The position numbers and the translations under genes are program-made. The notes beneath the pieces are model-generated. The model had not been told where the DNA came from. It did not search any database and saw only the letters and a program-made list of their open reading frames with translations. DNA of 64,000 nucleotides, from the NCBI GenBank assembly GCA_003254925.1, contig QANZ01004164.1, forward strand, positions 47,683 through 111,682, in the 5' to 3' direction. Positions 22,310 to 34,400 of this stretch are shown here, piece after piece; position 1 is the first letter of the stretch, and each line of letters begins with the position of its first letter. This DNA is from Chamaecrista fasciculata (Eukaryota > Streptophyta > Magnoliopsida > Fabales > Fabaceae).

Positions 22310-22705
22310 AAAAAGTACCACTTAGAAGCTTGAGAGATGGCGTGAGTAATAGCAAAAATGGGCAGGAAAGTTGCATTTTGAAAAACGTCAAGATTTCTAA
22401 TATTTCATAAAACATAGATAAAAACAGTCACGTGTGGAATATAGGAATCAGTAACCTCAGTAAAAAGAGCATTAAGCTTCAACCATCATGAGGAATAATA
22501 TGCATACTACAAGAAGCTTCTTCCCAAATCAGTTTAGTCATCTGGCAATCCATGAAAAGGTGTTATGTGGATTCCTCATATTGCCCACACATAGGGCATA
22601 GAGAGCATAAATATATACCTCTAGCAACAAGAGTATGTTTCATAGAAAGTTCATTCATGATAAGCTTCCAGGAAAAAAAATTTCCTTCTAACATGACACC
22701 AAATT
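22310..22705 (-). pseudogene. LINE zinc-binding C-terminal domain (second LINE remnant, part 1)
   Basis: Translating the minus strand gives WKLIMNELSMKHTLVARGI, then a CPMCGQYEES..HLFMDC..T..IWEE stretch. This is the C-x2-C...H-x4-C layout of the plant LINE zf-RVT domain also seen at 773-1882. Stops follow near 22480. The companion upstream part lies at 24225-24545 beyond an insertion. Confidence 0.65.
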
Positions 22706-22709
22706 TTAC

Positions 22710-24224
22710 AAATCCATTTGATATTCAAGGAGTCAATCGTAATGTTGTATTATATATATATATTTATATTAACTTAATTAAACAAAAATTATTTTTGTTC
22801 ATTTGCAATGTTGTTATTTTTTTAATCCCAATATTCTTCTATTTGTTTTGAGTAAAATATATAATTGAATCCTTAAATTATTTTTTAAGTTACAATCTTC
22901 TTCTATTTTCATTACAATATTCTCTTCACTTTTATAAGCATTTTGATCTTCAAATTATGAGCTCAGTTTCCTTGGCTCCTAAAACTATTTTTTGTTTAGT
23001 TTCTTTTCCTCAAACTATGTAATTAGTTTCATTTTGGTCCTTAAACTATTTTTTGTTCTATATTCATGTCCAAAATCATCCAATGATTATACGTTGTAGA
23101 TAATGGAGAGATAACGGTTATTTTTCCGTTGGAAAAATACACAAGTTTCCACATGTCAGTTATTTTTTTTTGTTCGAATCATGGGTAGCCAAAAAATTGC
23201 AATGTTGTTTTGTTTTTTATTGTCTCAATGTTCTTCTATTTGTTTCGGTCATAAAACTATTTATGGTTAGTTTTTTTACTCAAATTACGAGATGAGTTGC
23301 ATTATGGTCCGCAAAATATTTGTTATATTTTTTAGTTCAAACTGCAACATTCCTATATGTTTTTTTACTATTATACAATTCAATCCATACTTTTTTTCAA
23401 TATATTTTATGAAGTTTTGTGTAAAAATTAAAAGGAGTTAAAATAATTTTTTATCTTCCCATTTGTTGGCATTGTTGTTAGTCTGATCCTTAAACTATGA
23501 GATTAGTTTCATTTCAGTAATAAAATTATTTCTGGTCTTATTTTGTTTATCAAACTACGAGATTAGTTATTGACCGATTCATTGGATCTATACAAAGTTG
23601 TGGACCAAATTATATATTTACAATAATTTTCATGTTATTTGCATTCTAATCCTCAAACTATTGTTTATTATTTTTTGGTCGTTGAATTTCATAAATAGAC
23701 TCGATTATTGATGGTTGGGATTTTCTACGGTCCCCGAGTTATCATTTACACATGTTAGGGATCGATTAATTGGACCGATTCAAATTTATGGACCAAATTG
23801 TAATCTTAAAATAATTTTAATTTTATTTTCATTTTGGTCCATCGTCTCATCCAATGAGATGCACCCTAAACCTTTCATCCAAAAATATCTCATCCTCACA
23901 CTTTCCAAGAGCATCTAATCTCAACATCATCTCATCCAATCCACCACCAAACATCTATCATTTCATCTCAATATCTCAATCTCATTTCATTATTTCTTAC
24001 CATTTATATCCCTATACAAAATAAATAAATCCAACAACCTATTTCACCTAACCACAATCATTACATACCCTTTTATATAATTTCACACCCTATTGAACAT
24101 CATTTTCTCTAAAATCACCCAAACGCCACTACATCATCTCATCTCATCTCATTACAACATCATCTCATCTTAATCATTTGGATGAGCTTGAATTAAAATG
24201 CAATTGCTCCCAAACAGGCCCTTA
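22710..24224. mobile_element. Non-coding insertion splitting the second LINE remnant
   Basis: The LINE similarity stops near 22705 and resumes near 24225. The intervening ~1.5 kb is AT-rich and contains repeated words CTCAAACTATG.GATTAGTTTCATTTTGGTCC (22950-23850) and, at the far side, CATCTCATCTCATT stretches ending CCCAAACAGGCCC, like the termini of common plant MITEs. It may be more than one element. I could not fix a target duplication. Confidence 0.45.
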
Positions 24225-24545
24225 ACAATCGAAGCTCCCACCAATAAACATTTCCCAAGATCTGAAGAAGAGAAAGACTTAAGAGAAAGTCTATGATTAC
24301 AAATAAAAGCCCAGGTCTCATTAGGATGGTTTAAAGCACACCAAACAAGCTTTGCTAAAAAAAAACAGTGTTTTTAACATGAGAAAGGGGAATGCCCAGA
24401 CCACCTTGCTTTTTTTGAGCACAAATTCTATTTCACCTAATAAGATGAATCTGCCTAAACAGATCAATTTTCAACTTGCTACGCTATATGTCTCACTGCC
24501 AACTTTTTCTTTTCAGAATCAATCTGGTGAAGTTTAAAAGACACT
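24225..24545 (-). pseudogene. LINE fragment (second LINE remnant, part 2)
   Basis: The minus strand contains AQKKQGGLGIPLSHVKNT, then a LAKLVWCALNHPNETW-like segment, split over two frames. This is the GGLGI...N.A.LAKL.W....P...W block that precedes the zinc-binding domain in plant LINEs, so it is collinear with part 1. Multiple stops and frameshifts. Confidence 0.6.
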
Positions 24546-24558
24546 AAATTTTTAAACT

Positions 24559-24979
24559 GTCAAATGCACTTTTGGTCTCATAATTTTTGCTCAGGTCTCA
24601 ATTTAGTCCCATAACTTTTTTTGTTCCACTTTTGGTCTCATATCTTTGCAAAAAGTTGCAGATTTCGTCCCGTATCACTTTTGGTCCTATATCTGTTGGT
24701 CAAATTGCAGAATTGGTCCCATATTTTTGTAAAAAATTTAATTTAACCACCAGTCTCATTTGATGCACCTGACCTAGAGATATGAGACCAATTTTACATC
24801 TTAACCAAAAGATACGAGACTAATTCTACAACCTGACACAAAGATATGGGATCAAAAGTGCAACACGGGACTCAATCTATAAGCTGAGCAAAAGATATGG
24901 GACCAAAAGTGCAACAAAAAGATTATGGAACTAAATTGAGACTTGAGCAAAAATTATGGGACCAGAAGTGCATTTTGGC
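24559..24979. mobile_element. Foldback MITE of the 'GGTCTCATA' type
   Basis: The left arm starts GTCAAATGCACTTTTGGTC and the right arm ends GACCAGAAGTGCATTTTGGC. Inside, AATTTTTGCTCAGGTCTCAA and TTGAGACTTGAGCAAAAATT pair, as do further words, with the axis near 24770. About 420 bp, non-coding. Confidence 0.65.
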
Positions 24980-25080
24980 TTTTTTAAATTAAAAAGATTT
25001 TAAAAATTACAATCAAAACAACTATGCACGTGTTAACGATTCTAGTTTTTCTCTTTATCTCTTTTTTTTGGGGGGAGATG

Positions 25081-25590
25081 GGGTTCAGATATATAGGTGT
25101 TCGCGGACTGAGTTGGGTTGGGTTTAGGGCGGATTGGTTTGGGCTGAAATTTTCTGAGGGCGGGTTGGTTTGGGTTGGATTTTGAGAAAAAAAATATTTT
25201 AGCCCAAACCAAACCAAACCAAATAGTAGCGGGTTGGGTTGTACAGACTGGCCCATTCCGATTTGCAATTTAAAAAATATACTTGATCTTTCAATATTTT
25301 CATATTAAATTTTGATGAAATAAATGTCTTATTATCATGATTCATGAATTAATAGTATGATTGAAAGTCATATGTACTCATCTAAAGAAGTTGAAGTTGT
25401 CATATACAAGTTAAACTTGATTAATTGAAAGTGAAGTCACTAATGCAAGGTTAAGGCTGAGGGAAAAAATAGTTCAAGAGTCATATATATTATATAATTA
25501 TATTAACTATTATATATATATATTAAAATTAAAAAATAAAAATAAATAAATGGCGGGCTCGCGGGTTGGGTTGGGTTGCCAAGAGAAAAT
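25081..25590. mobile_element. Possible hAT-like element with GGGTTGGGT-rich ends
   Basis: Begins near TATAGGTGTTCGCGGACTG and continues with GGGTTGGGTTTAGGGCGG and GGGTTGGTTTGGGTTGG words. An AT-rich middle follows, and then GGCGGGCTCGCGGGTTGGG near 25552-25580. The architecture resembles the GC-rich hAT MITE at 19906, but matching termini and a target duplication were not found. Confidence 0.35.
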
Positions 25591-25609
25591 GCAAAAACAA
25601 CACAAATTA

Positions 25610-26070
25610 AAGTAAATGAAAAAAGGACCAAAACTGAAAACGCAAAAATTTAAAACCCACTAGAAAATGCCCCAAACTCGCCGGGAAACGTATCACCGAG
25701 AAACTAAAGAACTCATCCAAAAACCTCAATTCTCACTGAAATCTGACTCAAATAATCACCCTCAAATGCTTTGAAAAAGAATTTTCGAAAATCCAAACTT
25801 TTGAGGAGGGAAGTGATAGAAGAAATGTAAGAGATTTCAGAACTTCTCTCTCAAAATCACCAAATGTAAGGGAATCTTCTATCACCTCCCTCCTCAAAAG
25901 TTTGGATTTTCAAAAATTCTTTTTCAAAGCATTTGAGGGCGATTATTTGAGTAAGATTTCAGTGAGAATTGGGGTTTTTGGATGAGTTCTTGAGTTTCTC
26001 GGCGATTTCCATACGTTTTCTGGTGGGTTTTAAATTTTCTGCGTTTTCAGTTTTGGTCCCTCTGTCATTT
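25610..26070. repeat. Palindrome with ~200-bp arms
   Basis: The left arm has CAAAACTGAAAACGCAAAAA, AACTCATCCAAAAACC, CCTCAAATGCTTTGAAAAAG and CTTTTGAGGAGGGA. The right arm has the complement in reverse: TCCCTCCTCAAAAG, CTTTTTCAAAGCATTTGAGG, GGTTTTTGGATGAGTT and CTGCGTTTTCAGTTTTGG. The axis lies near 25835. Non-coding foldback; ends not delimited. Confidence 0.7.
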
Positions 26071-26430
26071 GCTTTTAATTTGTGCTTTTTTTTCATTTCT
26101 ATTCCATTTCATGAAGAATTCATCGATTAGGGACCAAAATGTAAGGTTTGCGAACCTTCAGGGATGCTCTTGCACTTTCATTTTGATAGTCAGGGACTAA
26201 AGTGAAAGGGACTTGAAGTTTTCAGGACTAAATTGTAATTTAAAATAGACGAAGGACTAACGGTGGAAGGTTTTCAAAACATATGGGACTAAAACTGAGA
26301 CAAAAAAGATATTGGACTGATTTGGGACCTGGAAGAAAGATATAAGACCAAATTCGAGACAAAAAAAGTTATATGACTGATTTGGGAACTGGAGCAAAGT
26401 TACAGGACCAAATTCGCACTTTGGCCTAAA
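26071..26430. repeat. Repeat arm of GGGACTAAA type
   Basis: Contains GGGACCAAAATGTAAGG, GGGACTAAAGTGAAAGGG, GGACTAAATTGTAATTT and two ~60-bp near-copies around ATTTGGGA.CTGGA..AAA (26300-26420). It resembles one arm of the foldback family seen elsewhere in the window. Confidence 0.45.
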
Positions 26431-28138
26431 ATATAAATGTATGTAAATTTTCCGAACTTGACTTCTTAGCGGCCCTGTAGGTAAGAGTGTGTTTTGGGAA
26501 CAGATAGGTTCGTGCTTGGAGGTCCAGAATAAAACAAGAGAAACATCGTAAAAATAACAATCGAAGTTAAGCAATAAGTGGGTTAGAGTAAATAAGAAGA
26601 ACATTCACTGAGATGATTTTAATAAAGGAGAAGCAAAGCACTTAAGTAAAAAGTGAGTAAAACAAAAGGACTTAAAAGTATAGTAAATCAAAGTATGTTA
26701 TAAAGAGAACAAGGGAAATAGAAAGAAAATTGTCGTTTCTACCATGAAAAGTATGTCTCTCTCTAATATATCAATTATCTTCCTCTCTCCTCTTTTCCTT
26801 TGTCTTATGTGTAGGAATCCGAAGATGAAAAGAGAAACAAAGAATATCCCATCCCCCATATCATATGACCTTGCACACTCATATATATCAAATTAGTTCT
26901 TAATTGCGTTAATTAGCCTTTAATTACCTTAATCTACCTTTAATTGCCTTAATTAACCTTTAAAACTAATCAAACGGTCATATTTGAGTTATGTGCCTTC
27001 GATGCATATTAATGACTCATAATGCCCCATTTTCTTCCGTGTAACGCGGGAATTGAAGAGAAAAGGTGAAAGAATAACATATAGGCTAAAATAATTATTT
27101 AGTCCTTAACTAGTTTACTTCCTTTAATAATAACCCCTATTTACTAATAAGGCTAAGAGATGATAGGGTTTGAGCTCAATAGAACAATATTATATTTATT
27201 AAAGATAAGTCTTTACCTTACTTAAAGTGATCGTGACTAAATATGAAGATGTCATTTACTTCAATCCTACCAAGCCTTTTCTTAAGAATTAGGACTATTT
27301 CTGAGGAAGGAGGGGTCTCTCTCCTTCACAATATTCTCAACCTTGCCTAAGTAAAGATGTTGCACATAACACTTAGTTTTACTGTCCAAAAGATGAATTC
27401 ATTGATACCTTACTTCTTATATTAATTAATTAACTATAAAAATATAATCGTAGGAACAAAGTGAAAAATTGATCAAAGAGAGATAATATATTTATGTTCC
27501 TTAATATAAATTTAGTCTTTTTATAATTAAACTCTCAAATATATTAAAATAATACTTCACATAAAATAAAAAGAATAGAAATTTGTGAATATAAGTTGAG
27601 TGTTCACAACTTTCTTTTATGTTTTATTTTTAATAAAAAGTTTTAATTCTTAATAATAACTGAACACCCATATATAGCTGGATTCAATATACAAGTGTGT
27701 GCTAGTCATGAATCATGAGCATCTATATTATGTGTGTAGAGTAGAATAAGGTTGTGCTTTTTGGCACTTGTACACCAACTTCTTGGCCGTTCTCATTTCT
27801 AAATATGAATTTAATCATTCAATTTGTCTTGTTTCTATCTTCGGCTTTTACATTGCAATCTGATCCTCATCTCTAGGATTCAAAAAAATTGGAACCAATC
27901 CAACCCAATCTACGTGCATGAATTGGTTTGATTTGTGAAGATTCACAAATTGACCTAAACTGATACTCACTAGTCACCCTGAATTCATAAGAAAGATCCT
28001 AACTAGCCAAAATTAAATATGGTAGTCCCATTTAATGTACTTGTACTATTTCATTACCTTGTTGGCTAGTGATACACTACTTTCAGATTCAGTTACGTAA
28101 TGTACTCATTTATTGTTAGTGATCCAATAAAATAAATA
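26431..28138. other. Intergenic DNA, nothing recognised
   Basis: AT-rich with short local repeats such as TTAATTACCTTAATCTACC near 26900-26960. No ORF, RNA gene or delimited transposon seen. Confidence 0.5.
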
Positions 28139-28139
28139 G

Positions 28140-28606
28140 GACCCCATGTTTGCTCAAAGTTCTATTTTTTCCATTCTATTTTGATCTCTTAAGTTTCTAA
28201 AAAGTTTCACCATCAGGTCTTTAACTCTTATCCATCCACTTTTTCTGTTAAAAAAAGAAAAGAAAAAAAAACAAACTTTCATCTCCCAACAATTTTGCTC
28301 TTTTACAAAAAGGAAAAACTTTAATGCAAAAGAACAAAATTGTTAAGAGTGAAAGTTAGTTTTTTTTAACAAAAAAAGTAGATAGAAAAGAATCAGGGAC
28401 TAAGAATGGAATTAAAAAAGTTGAGGGACAAAAACGAAACTTTGAACAAACATGAGAGACCAAAATGGAACGAAAAAAACTTAAGGGATAAAAACGGAAC
28501 CTTGAGCAAACATGAGGGACCAAAGCGGAACAAAAAAACTTGAAGGACCAAAACAGAACTTTGAATAAACATGAGGAACCAAAATAAGACTTTGGCTAAA
28601 TAAATA
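28140..28606. repeat. Foldback element with tandem ~60-bp arm repeats
   Basis: The right arm has about three near-copies of a unit with GAGGGACCAAAATGGAAC, AAAAAACTTAAGGGA and AACGGAACTTTGAACAAACAT. The left arm begins CATGTTTGCTCAAAGTTC, complementary to the unit boundary. The middle holds the complementary pair AACAAACTTTCATCTCCCAAC and GTTAAGAGTGAAAGTTAGTT. Non-coding. Confidence 0.55.
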
Positions 28607-29537
28607 TATGCCTTCCGAAGCGCCGAAACTTTTTGTTTAAAACACCCTTTCATGCCCCTAACGTTTGCAGTGATTTTCAGTTATGCCCCTAACGTTTCAT
28701 TTTGTTCAGGCATGCCCTCAATGTGCAACCAACGTTTCAATTATGCCCTCAATTTTGACTCAATGCACATGTGGCAATTTTTTTTGCTTATGTGTCATTT
28801 TTTTTGTTTGACTTGATTACGTGGCATCATGACTGGGCATTCTTATTTTTTTTTCCACCTTGGCATGATGACTGGATTTACATTTTTGAACATAAAAATT
28901 GAGTAAACTAGCAAATCAGTCCCTGGATTTACATTTTTCATCATCTTCATTCATTTTAGTCCCAAATTCTCAAAATAAAATTGTAAAGTGTCCCAAAACA
29001 CTTCCAAACATTTCAATTTAGTCCTTAAAAGTATTAAAAACCCTAAAACCTAAACTCCAAAATTATAAACCCTAAAACCCTAACCCCTAAACCCCTAAAA
29101 AAACCACTCTCTTGCAATTTGGTCCCTAAGTCCTCAAATTTATTAAATCAGAATTAAAAAAAATGGGTTCCTAAATCCTAATTTCATTATCATCTTCATC
29201 TTCATCATCATCATCATCATCATCTTCTTCACCTTCATCATCTTCATCATCTTTGTAATTTGAACAAACAAGGAGAACCGAGAACCCAATGGTGAACCCT
29301 AGAATTAAACCGTTGCCGATCTCGAGAAGTGAGGAAAGGAAAATCTCGCAGACATGAATTTCAATTTGGCCTTAGACGCCACCATATTCCAAGTTGGCCT
29401 CATATTTCATAACATAACCATATAACCATGAATTTCGCAAATTCATCAACCAGTGAGGAACATGCAACAAAATCTCTCACGATATTCATCTAATTAATTA
29501 ACAAACAATCACACAGTGAGCGTGATATCTCCGACGA

Positions 29538-29735
29538 ATTTATCAGATCTATCCTCTTCGAGTCCACCAAAATGTTCAAGAAGTTCAGAGTGTGCGCCTA
29601 GAGCTCCGATGATGCCGCGATCTCTTCCAGAACCTTCCTCTTCTTCTCGATCTCCACCGTCGGGTTCATGAAGAAATCAAATACCGCAGATTTCGAGAAG
29701 ATCTCGTTGACCTTCTCGAGATCTTCGACGGTGCC
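29538..29735 (-). pseudogene. Captured fragment of chloroplast ATP synthase delta subunit
   Basis: The minus-strand frame reads GTVEDLEKVNEIFSKSAVFD, then FFMNPTVEIEKKRKVLEEIA, a stop, then AHTLNFLNILVDSKRIDLI. The delta (OSCP-like) subunit of plastid F1Fo ATP synthase has this arrangement in its N-terminal helical domain: a short segment ending in a phenylalanine pair, a conserved NPT, an EKKR helix and HT.NFLN.LVD..R. An in-frame TAG at 29598-29600 and missing ends show it is non-functional. The assignment rests on recalled family features; the mitochondrial OSCP homologue is a less good alternative. Confidence 0.65.
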
Positions 29736-29911
29736 GGCGCCGACGAATCTCAGGTTGAGGGAAGGGATTGTGGTGGTGGCAGAGAATGAGAGGTTGAAGA
29801 GAAGGTTTTGGGAGACAATCAGACGAAGGTTCTCGGTAGAGAGAGAGATAGGTTGAAATAAAAAAAATCCCCCAATTATTTCTTATTTCTTACATTTTGG
29901 TTCTATTATTA

Positions 29912-29998
29912 GGGAGGGAATGAACCGGAGAAAGCGTTATGGTCGAGAAAGAGGGTTTTGAGATTGGTGAGAGAAGAGAGGTCAGGGATGGCACCGGA
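29912..29998 (-). pseudogene. Captured fragment of an LRR receptor-like kinase gene
   Basis: The minus strand encodes SGAIPDLSSLTNLKTLFLDH followed by NAFSGSFPP and a stop. This is one full leucine-rich repeat of the plant extracellular type (L..L..L.L..N.FSG..P). The IPDLS and FLDHN.FSGSFPPS wording is typical of subfamily III inactive receptor kinases such as the At5g67200 group. About 29 codons survive. Confidence 0.65.
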
Positions 29999-30665
29999 AT
30001 TTAGTTTAAATTCCAAATAGGCCCTCTTGTGTTTGTTCAAATTACAAAGATGATGAAGATGATGAAGGTGAAGAAGATGATGATGATGATGATGAAGAAG
30101 ATGAAGATGATAATGAAATTAGGATTTAGGGACCAATTTTTTTTTTAATTCTGATTTAATAAATTTGAGGACCTAGGGACCAAATTGCAAGAGAGTGGTT
30201 TTTTTAGGGGTTTAGGGGTTAGGGTTTTAGGGTTTAGAATTTTAGAGTTTAGGTTTTAGGGTTTTTAATACTTTTAAGGACTAAATTGAAATGTTTGGAA
30301 GTGTTTTGGGACACTTTACAATTTTATTTTGAGAATTTGGGACTAAAATGAATGAAGATGATGAAAAATGTAAATCCAGGGACTGATTTGCTAGTTTACT
30401 CAATTTTTATATTCAAAAATGTAAATCCAGTCATCATGCCAAGGTGGAAAAAAAAATAAGAATGCCCAGTCATGATGCCACGTAATCAAGTCAAACAAAA
30501 AAAAATGACACATAAGCAAAAAAAAATTGCCACATGTGTATTGAGTCAAAATTGAGGGCATAATTGAAACGTTGGTTGCACATTGAGGGCATGTCTGAAC
30601 AAAATAAAACGTTAAGGGCATAACTGAAAATCACTGTAAACGTTAGGGGCATGAAAGGGTGTTTT

Positions 30666-31441
30666 GCCTATATATATATATATATATATATGTTCGTTTC
30701 CAGATGTGATGCATGGTCACAACTCACAACAAAATCACTATATTATATTATTACAACCACAGCTTTCAACTCTCTTCCTTGTACAAAATTAAATGATAAC
30801 TGTGTCGAATAAAACTCTGGCTCTTTTTCACCTATTTTTTGATAACTGTGTCGAATAAAACAGACAAAACCAAAAGAAACTAAACTACTCCATATTTTAT
30901 TATTGCATTTTGACTAATCCCTATAACTTATCTGTCTCATCTGGAAAATTCTACTCCTTGTCCCTTCATGAAAGCATATTGTGCCATTTGACTATGTTAC
31001 ATCCAACTTGTAATCAGATCTTGTTATGAAAAGAATAAAGCCATAATTCTGCACAGCTGACATCTTCTCAATTTGGATCTTCTATAGTGCACTTTAGGTG
31101 AAGTGCAGAGAGAGAAAGGAACAAGTAGAGAGAGAAAGTGAGTCCCACTGACACTTTCTCTCTCTAATCTATTCCTATACCTCTCTGCACTTCACATAAA
31201 GTGCACTATAGAGGATCCTATCTCGACATCTTCCAAGGAGATTGATATTGTTCCTCTTGTTGCACAAGAAAGCAAACTATCAAAAGTCAATAACAAAAAT
31301 GAAGTCCAGTTTACCAAAATGCTTTCAACTATCCAACTTTGTGCTCCCTTTAATGCGTCTAACCAGGATGGAGAGTGGAGACTCTGTATAAAACATTCTT
31401 CTTGATGTATGAAGCAAAAATCCACATGTAAAATAGTCTAG
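30666..31441. other. Intergenic DNA and probable 3' UTR of the NRAMP2 gene
   Basis: Starts with a (TA)n run (30670-30692). Further on is unremarkable sequence with a short MITE at 31075-31218. The part next to 31442 should hold the NRAMP2 3' UTR. Confidence 0.5.
31075..31218. mobile_element. Small MITE near the NRAMP2 3' end
   Basis: Inverted ends GGATCTTCTATAGTGCACTT and AAGTGCACTATAGAGGATCC enclose a 144-bp, almost fully self-complementary sequence: GTGAAGTGCAGAGAG pairs with CTCTCTGCACTTCAC, and AGAGAGAAAGTG with CACTTTCTCTCT. It could form a hairpin in the transcript if the 3' UTR reaches it. Superfamily not determined. Confidence 0.7.
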
Positions 31442-34400
31442 CTAGCTGGAGTTTGCTGTACTTTCTCCAATTTTTACAATAGTGTCTGAATTTATGGACT
31501 TGATTCCAGAAAAAGAGAATCCATTGGTAAGTAGATTAGTCCAAGTGGAAGAAAGAGCACCACTTAGAGAAACTAAATACACGATGAATGCCACATATGC
31601 AGCTGCGCAGAAGCAGACGATGAAACCAAGCAGTAGACTGTTCACTTCAGAATGGAAGAAATCTAACAATAGATACCCATTGATCACCATTATCAACGCA
31701 GCAATAGTCCATGCTACCCTCTACACATAAACAAAATATATATTAGAAGAAAAAGCAGGATGATTTCGTATGCCAAAAAAAGTTCACAGAACTACGAGAC
31801 GATTCCCTGAAGTTCTAGGAATTAACCAAGCCACACTTTAATATAAAATTAATCCAGTTTTATCTACTTCAAATAATAGCTAATCATTCCTGGGATGATA
31901 AATAGTTCATGACGGCAGATTAGTGCTTTCAAGGACTTTTCGTCGACCATCGTACATTTATTGTAACTGAACCTTTGAAAAGGAGATGAAGACCCAGTTG
32001 CATATTTTATATAACTAAAGGAATTCAGTTCATCTCGTTCTAGATTATATAAACTTGTGTCAAAGCACAAATTGGATTATGGGATGGCTAGGATGTCATT
32101 GTTTACGACCAAATTTCTCAAAACATTCCAAACCTCAGAGTCAATTTTATATAATAATCTATTCAGATAAGATTGCTGTCGTGAGTAAAACACTGTTGAC
32201 AGTTCTACTAGGCTGGGGATAAACAGAGTTCAAAGAAAATATGAAACTAAGTGGCTCATCTGAGGCATACAGCACTTGAATCAGCTTCAAGTTAGATAAC
32301 AATTATAAATAATATCCACAGGCCAACAGTAAACAAACAAACAAACTGAAACAACAACAAAGCATGTAATATTGATGAAGATGAAGATAAATTTCCACAT
32401 TAACCACTAAAAACATGCATAATACGCTGAAGACAGAACTAGTAGGATGCACTGAGATAGTTAACCAACAAAAAGGGTAAAGGTAAAGAAGATAAAAACT
32501 AACTGGATCCAACCTTTGAGCATGTAGGGATAACATCACAGACATATAACTTACCCACCCAGCCAGCAAACAGCACAGGTAAACGATTATGATTAATCCA
32601 TATAGATACAAATAACCAAATAGATAATAAAACTGTTTTGGATTTGATTTTCAGATTAAAATCTACCCGCTACTGTTGAATAGCTTCAGATAAAAGCTAT
32701 AGAAAGCAGAACAATACTTCTTTTCCTAAACATCCAATTTGTTATGTAAACTATACAAGTCAAATCATCAACAAAAATAAAACCATAACTTCAAACCATG
32801 GAGCAGAAAATTCTTAACTTATCTTACAATAAAAATTGGACGAAAGGAAAGGATAATGATCTGAAAACTCACCTCAAGAACCGGCCCAACCTTAAAGGTC
32901 CCCATGACATGCTCTTTGGAAACCAAGGTGAGAAGGGGAATCAATGCAAAAGGAATTTGCATTGACTGAAGCACATTAAGCCATTCATTCAGAATGTCCA
33001 GTGACGCCTCGGATGTATTAAAAACTATAGCAACAATCATAGTTGGCAGAATTGCAAAACTTCTAGTGATTAATGCCCTCAACCATTTCTTTAAAGGAAG
33101 ATTGAGAAAGCCCCCCATAATGAACTGTCCAGCATATGTGCCAGTGATGGTGCTACTCTGTCCAGCTGCCAATAACCCAATACCCCATATATAAAGAATT
33201 GGGAAGAGCCCTCCTCCATATTTTTCTTGAAGATACTGTCCTGCATTTATCAATCCTATGCTATTGGCCTGCTTGGTACTGTAAAACCCCTTAGCAAAAA
33301 CTGTTGTGACAAATAGGTTGATCATGAAGGAGACTAAAAGGGCAACAGTTGACTCAATGGAATAGTAGTTAAGAGCCTCCTGCACCTGGCCTTTCTTACG
33401 AGTATCAATTTTCCTTGACTGCACTAAAGCAGAATGTAAGAATACATTGTGAGGCATTATGACACAACCCACAACCCCCACAGCCTGGCGAATTGTTTTT
33501 GAGCTAACTCTTGGGATCAGAATACCTACAGAAAGGATAAAAAATAGTTACACCTGCGAACATACCAAGGATAGCAAAATCCTATTCTTTATAGCCAGCC
33601 CCATACGATGGGTCAGCTAGTAGGCAGAAAAACATATTTCTACCATACAATAGATAAAGCTTATATTAAAACTACATAATTAGAAAAAAAATTTACCCAT
33701 CAAGAGTTCTTTTCCACTTGGTTTTGCATCTCCAAACATCCAGGCAAATGTAAGGGCCATCGTTCCAATGAGGATGGCAAAAACTGCTTCCAGCTTCCTC
33801 ACTCCATAGTTTTCAAGAAATAAAAAGATGAAACTGTTCAACGACACAGAAAATAAACCAAAATTAAACACATTTGGACATGAAAAAAAGGATGTTCCCA
33901 AGCACTTAAACAGAGTCATAAAAATAAACTAGAGCCAAAATATAGGATCCAGGGAAGGAAAACCATATTAAAAGGAGAAGAGCTATAAAATAAATGTTCT
34001 CTCACTACAATTCAATTATAAAATACAAAAATCATTTACAAGTTTATTTTTTTACCTTTGAATCTCATAACTGTATAAGTTGCTAAAGAGGACGAAAGTT
34101 TCAGAATTATGCAAAGCAAAGGCAACAAAGATTTAAGCATGGGGTTGATGTATGTTATGCTCTCTTGCAAAGTCTACGACTTAAGTTCCACATTGAAAGG
34201 ATGGGATTCTATTATTCTAATAGGAGGTTCCCAGGTTATGTGAACTTTGTGGCTCTTTTACCTCATGAACTAGTTTTGGGGTGTGGCTCTCTCAAGGGTT
34301 CATATAAGTGGTATCAGGGCTTTCTGCTCCCCTCCATTCCTCTCCTCTCCTCTCCCTCTCACCCCTATGTAGAGGACGAGTTATGAAGTGTGGATGCCAG

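Larger units (their letters stand above)
28639..30665. mobile_element. Composite palindromic element carrying two host gene fragments (Pack-type)
   Basis: Outer inverted ends AAAACACCCTTTCATGCCCC (28639) and GGGGCATGAAAGGGTGTTTT (30665). Inside them sit a second set of inverted ends, GAGTAAACTAGCAAATCAG (28901) and CTGATTTGCTAGTTTACTC (30401). Arms total about 620 bp each. The unique ~770-bp centre holds a piece of a plastid ATP synthase delta gene and a piece of an LRR receptor kinase gene, both on the minus strand. The GAGTAAAC ends match those at 36964 and 37351; the latter element has a 10-bp target duplication, so a Mutator-like (Pack-MULE) origin is likely. I see no target duplication for either boundary here. 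Confidence 0.65.

Noticed and set aside
28393..28653. 86-codon minus-strand frame
   Set aside because: It arises from three tandem ~60-bp repeats in a foldback arm, giving a repeated FLSLKFFSFHFGLSCLFKV-type pattern. No protein-coding evidence.
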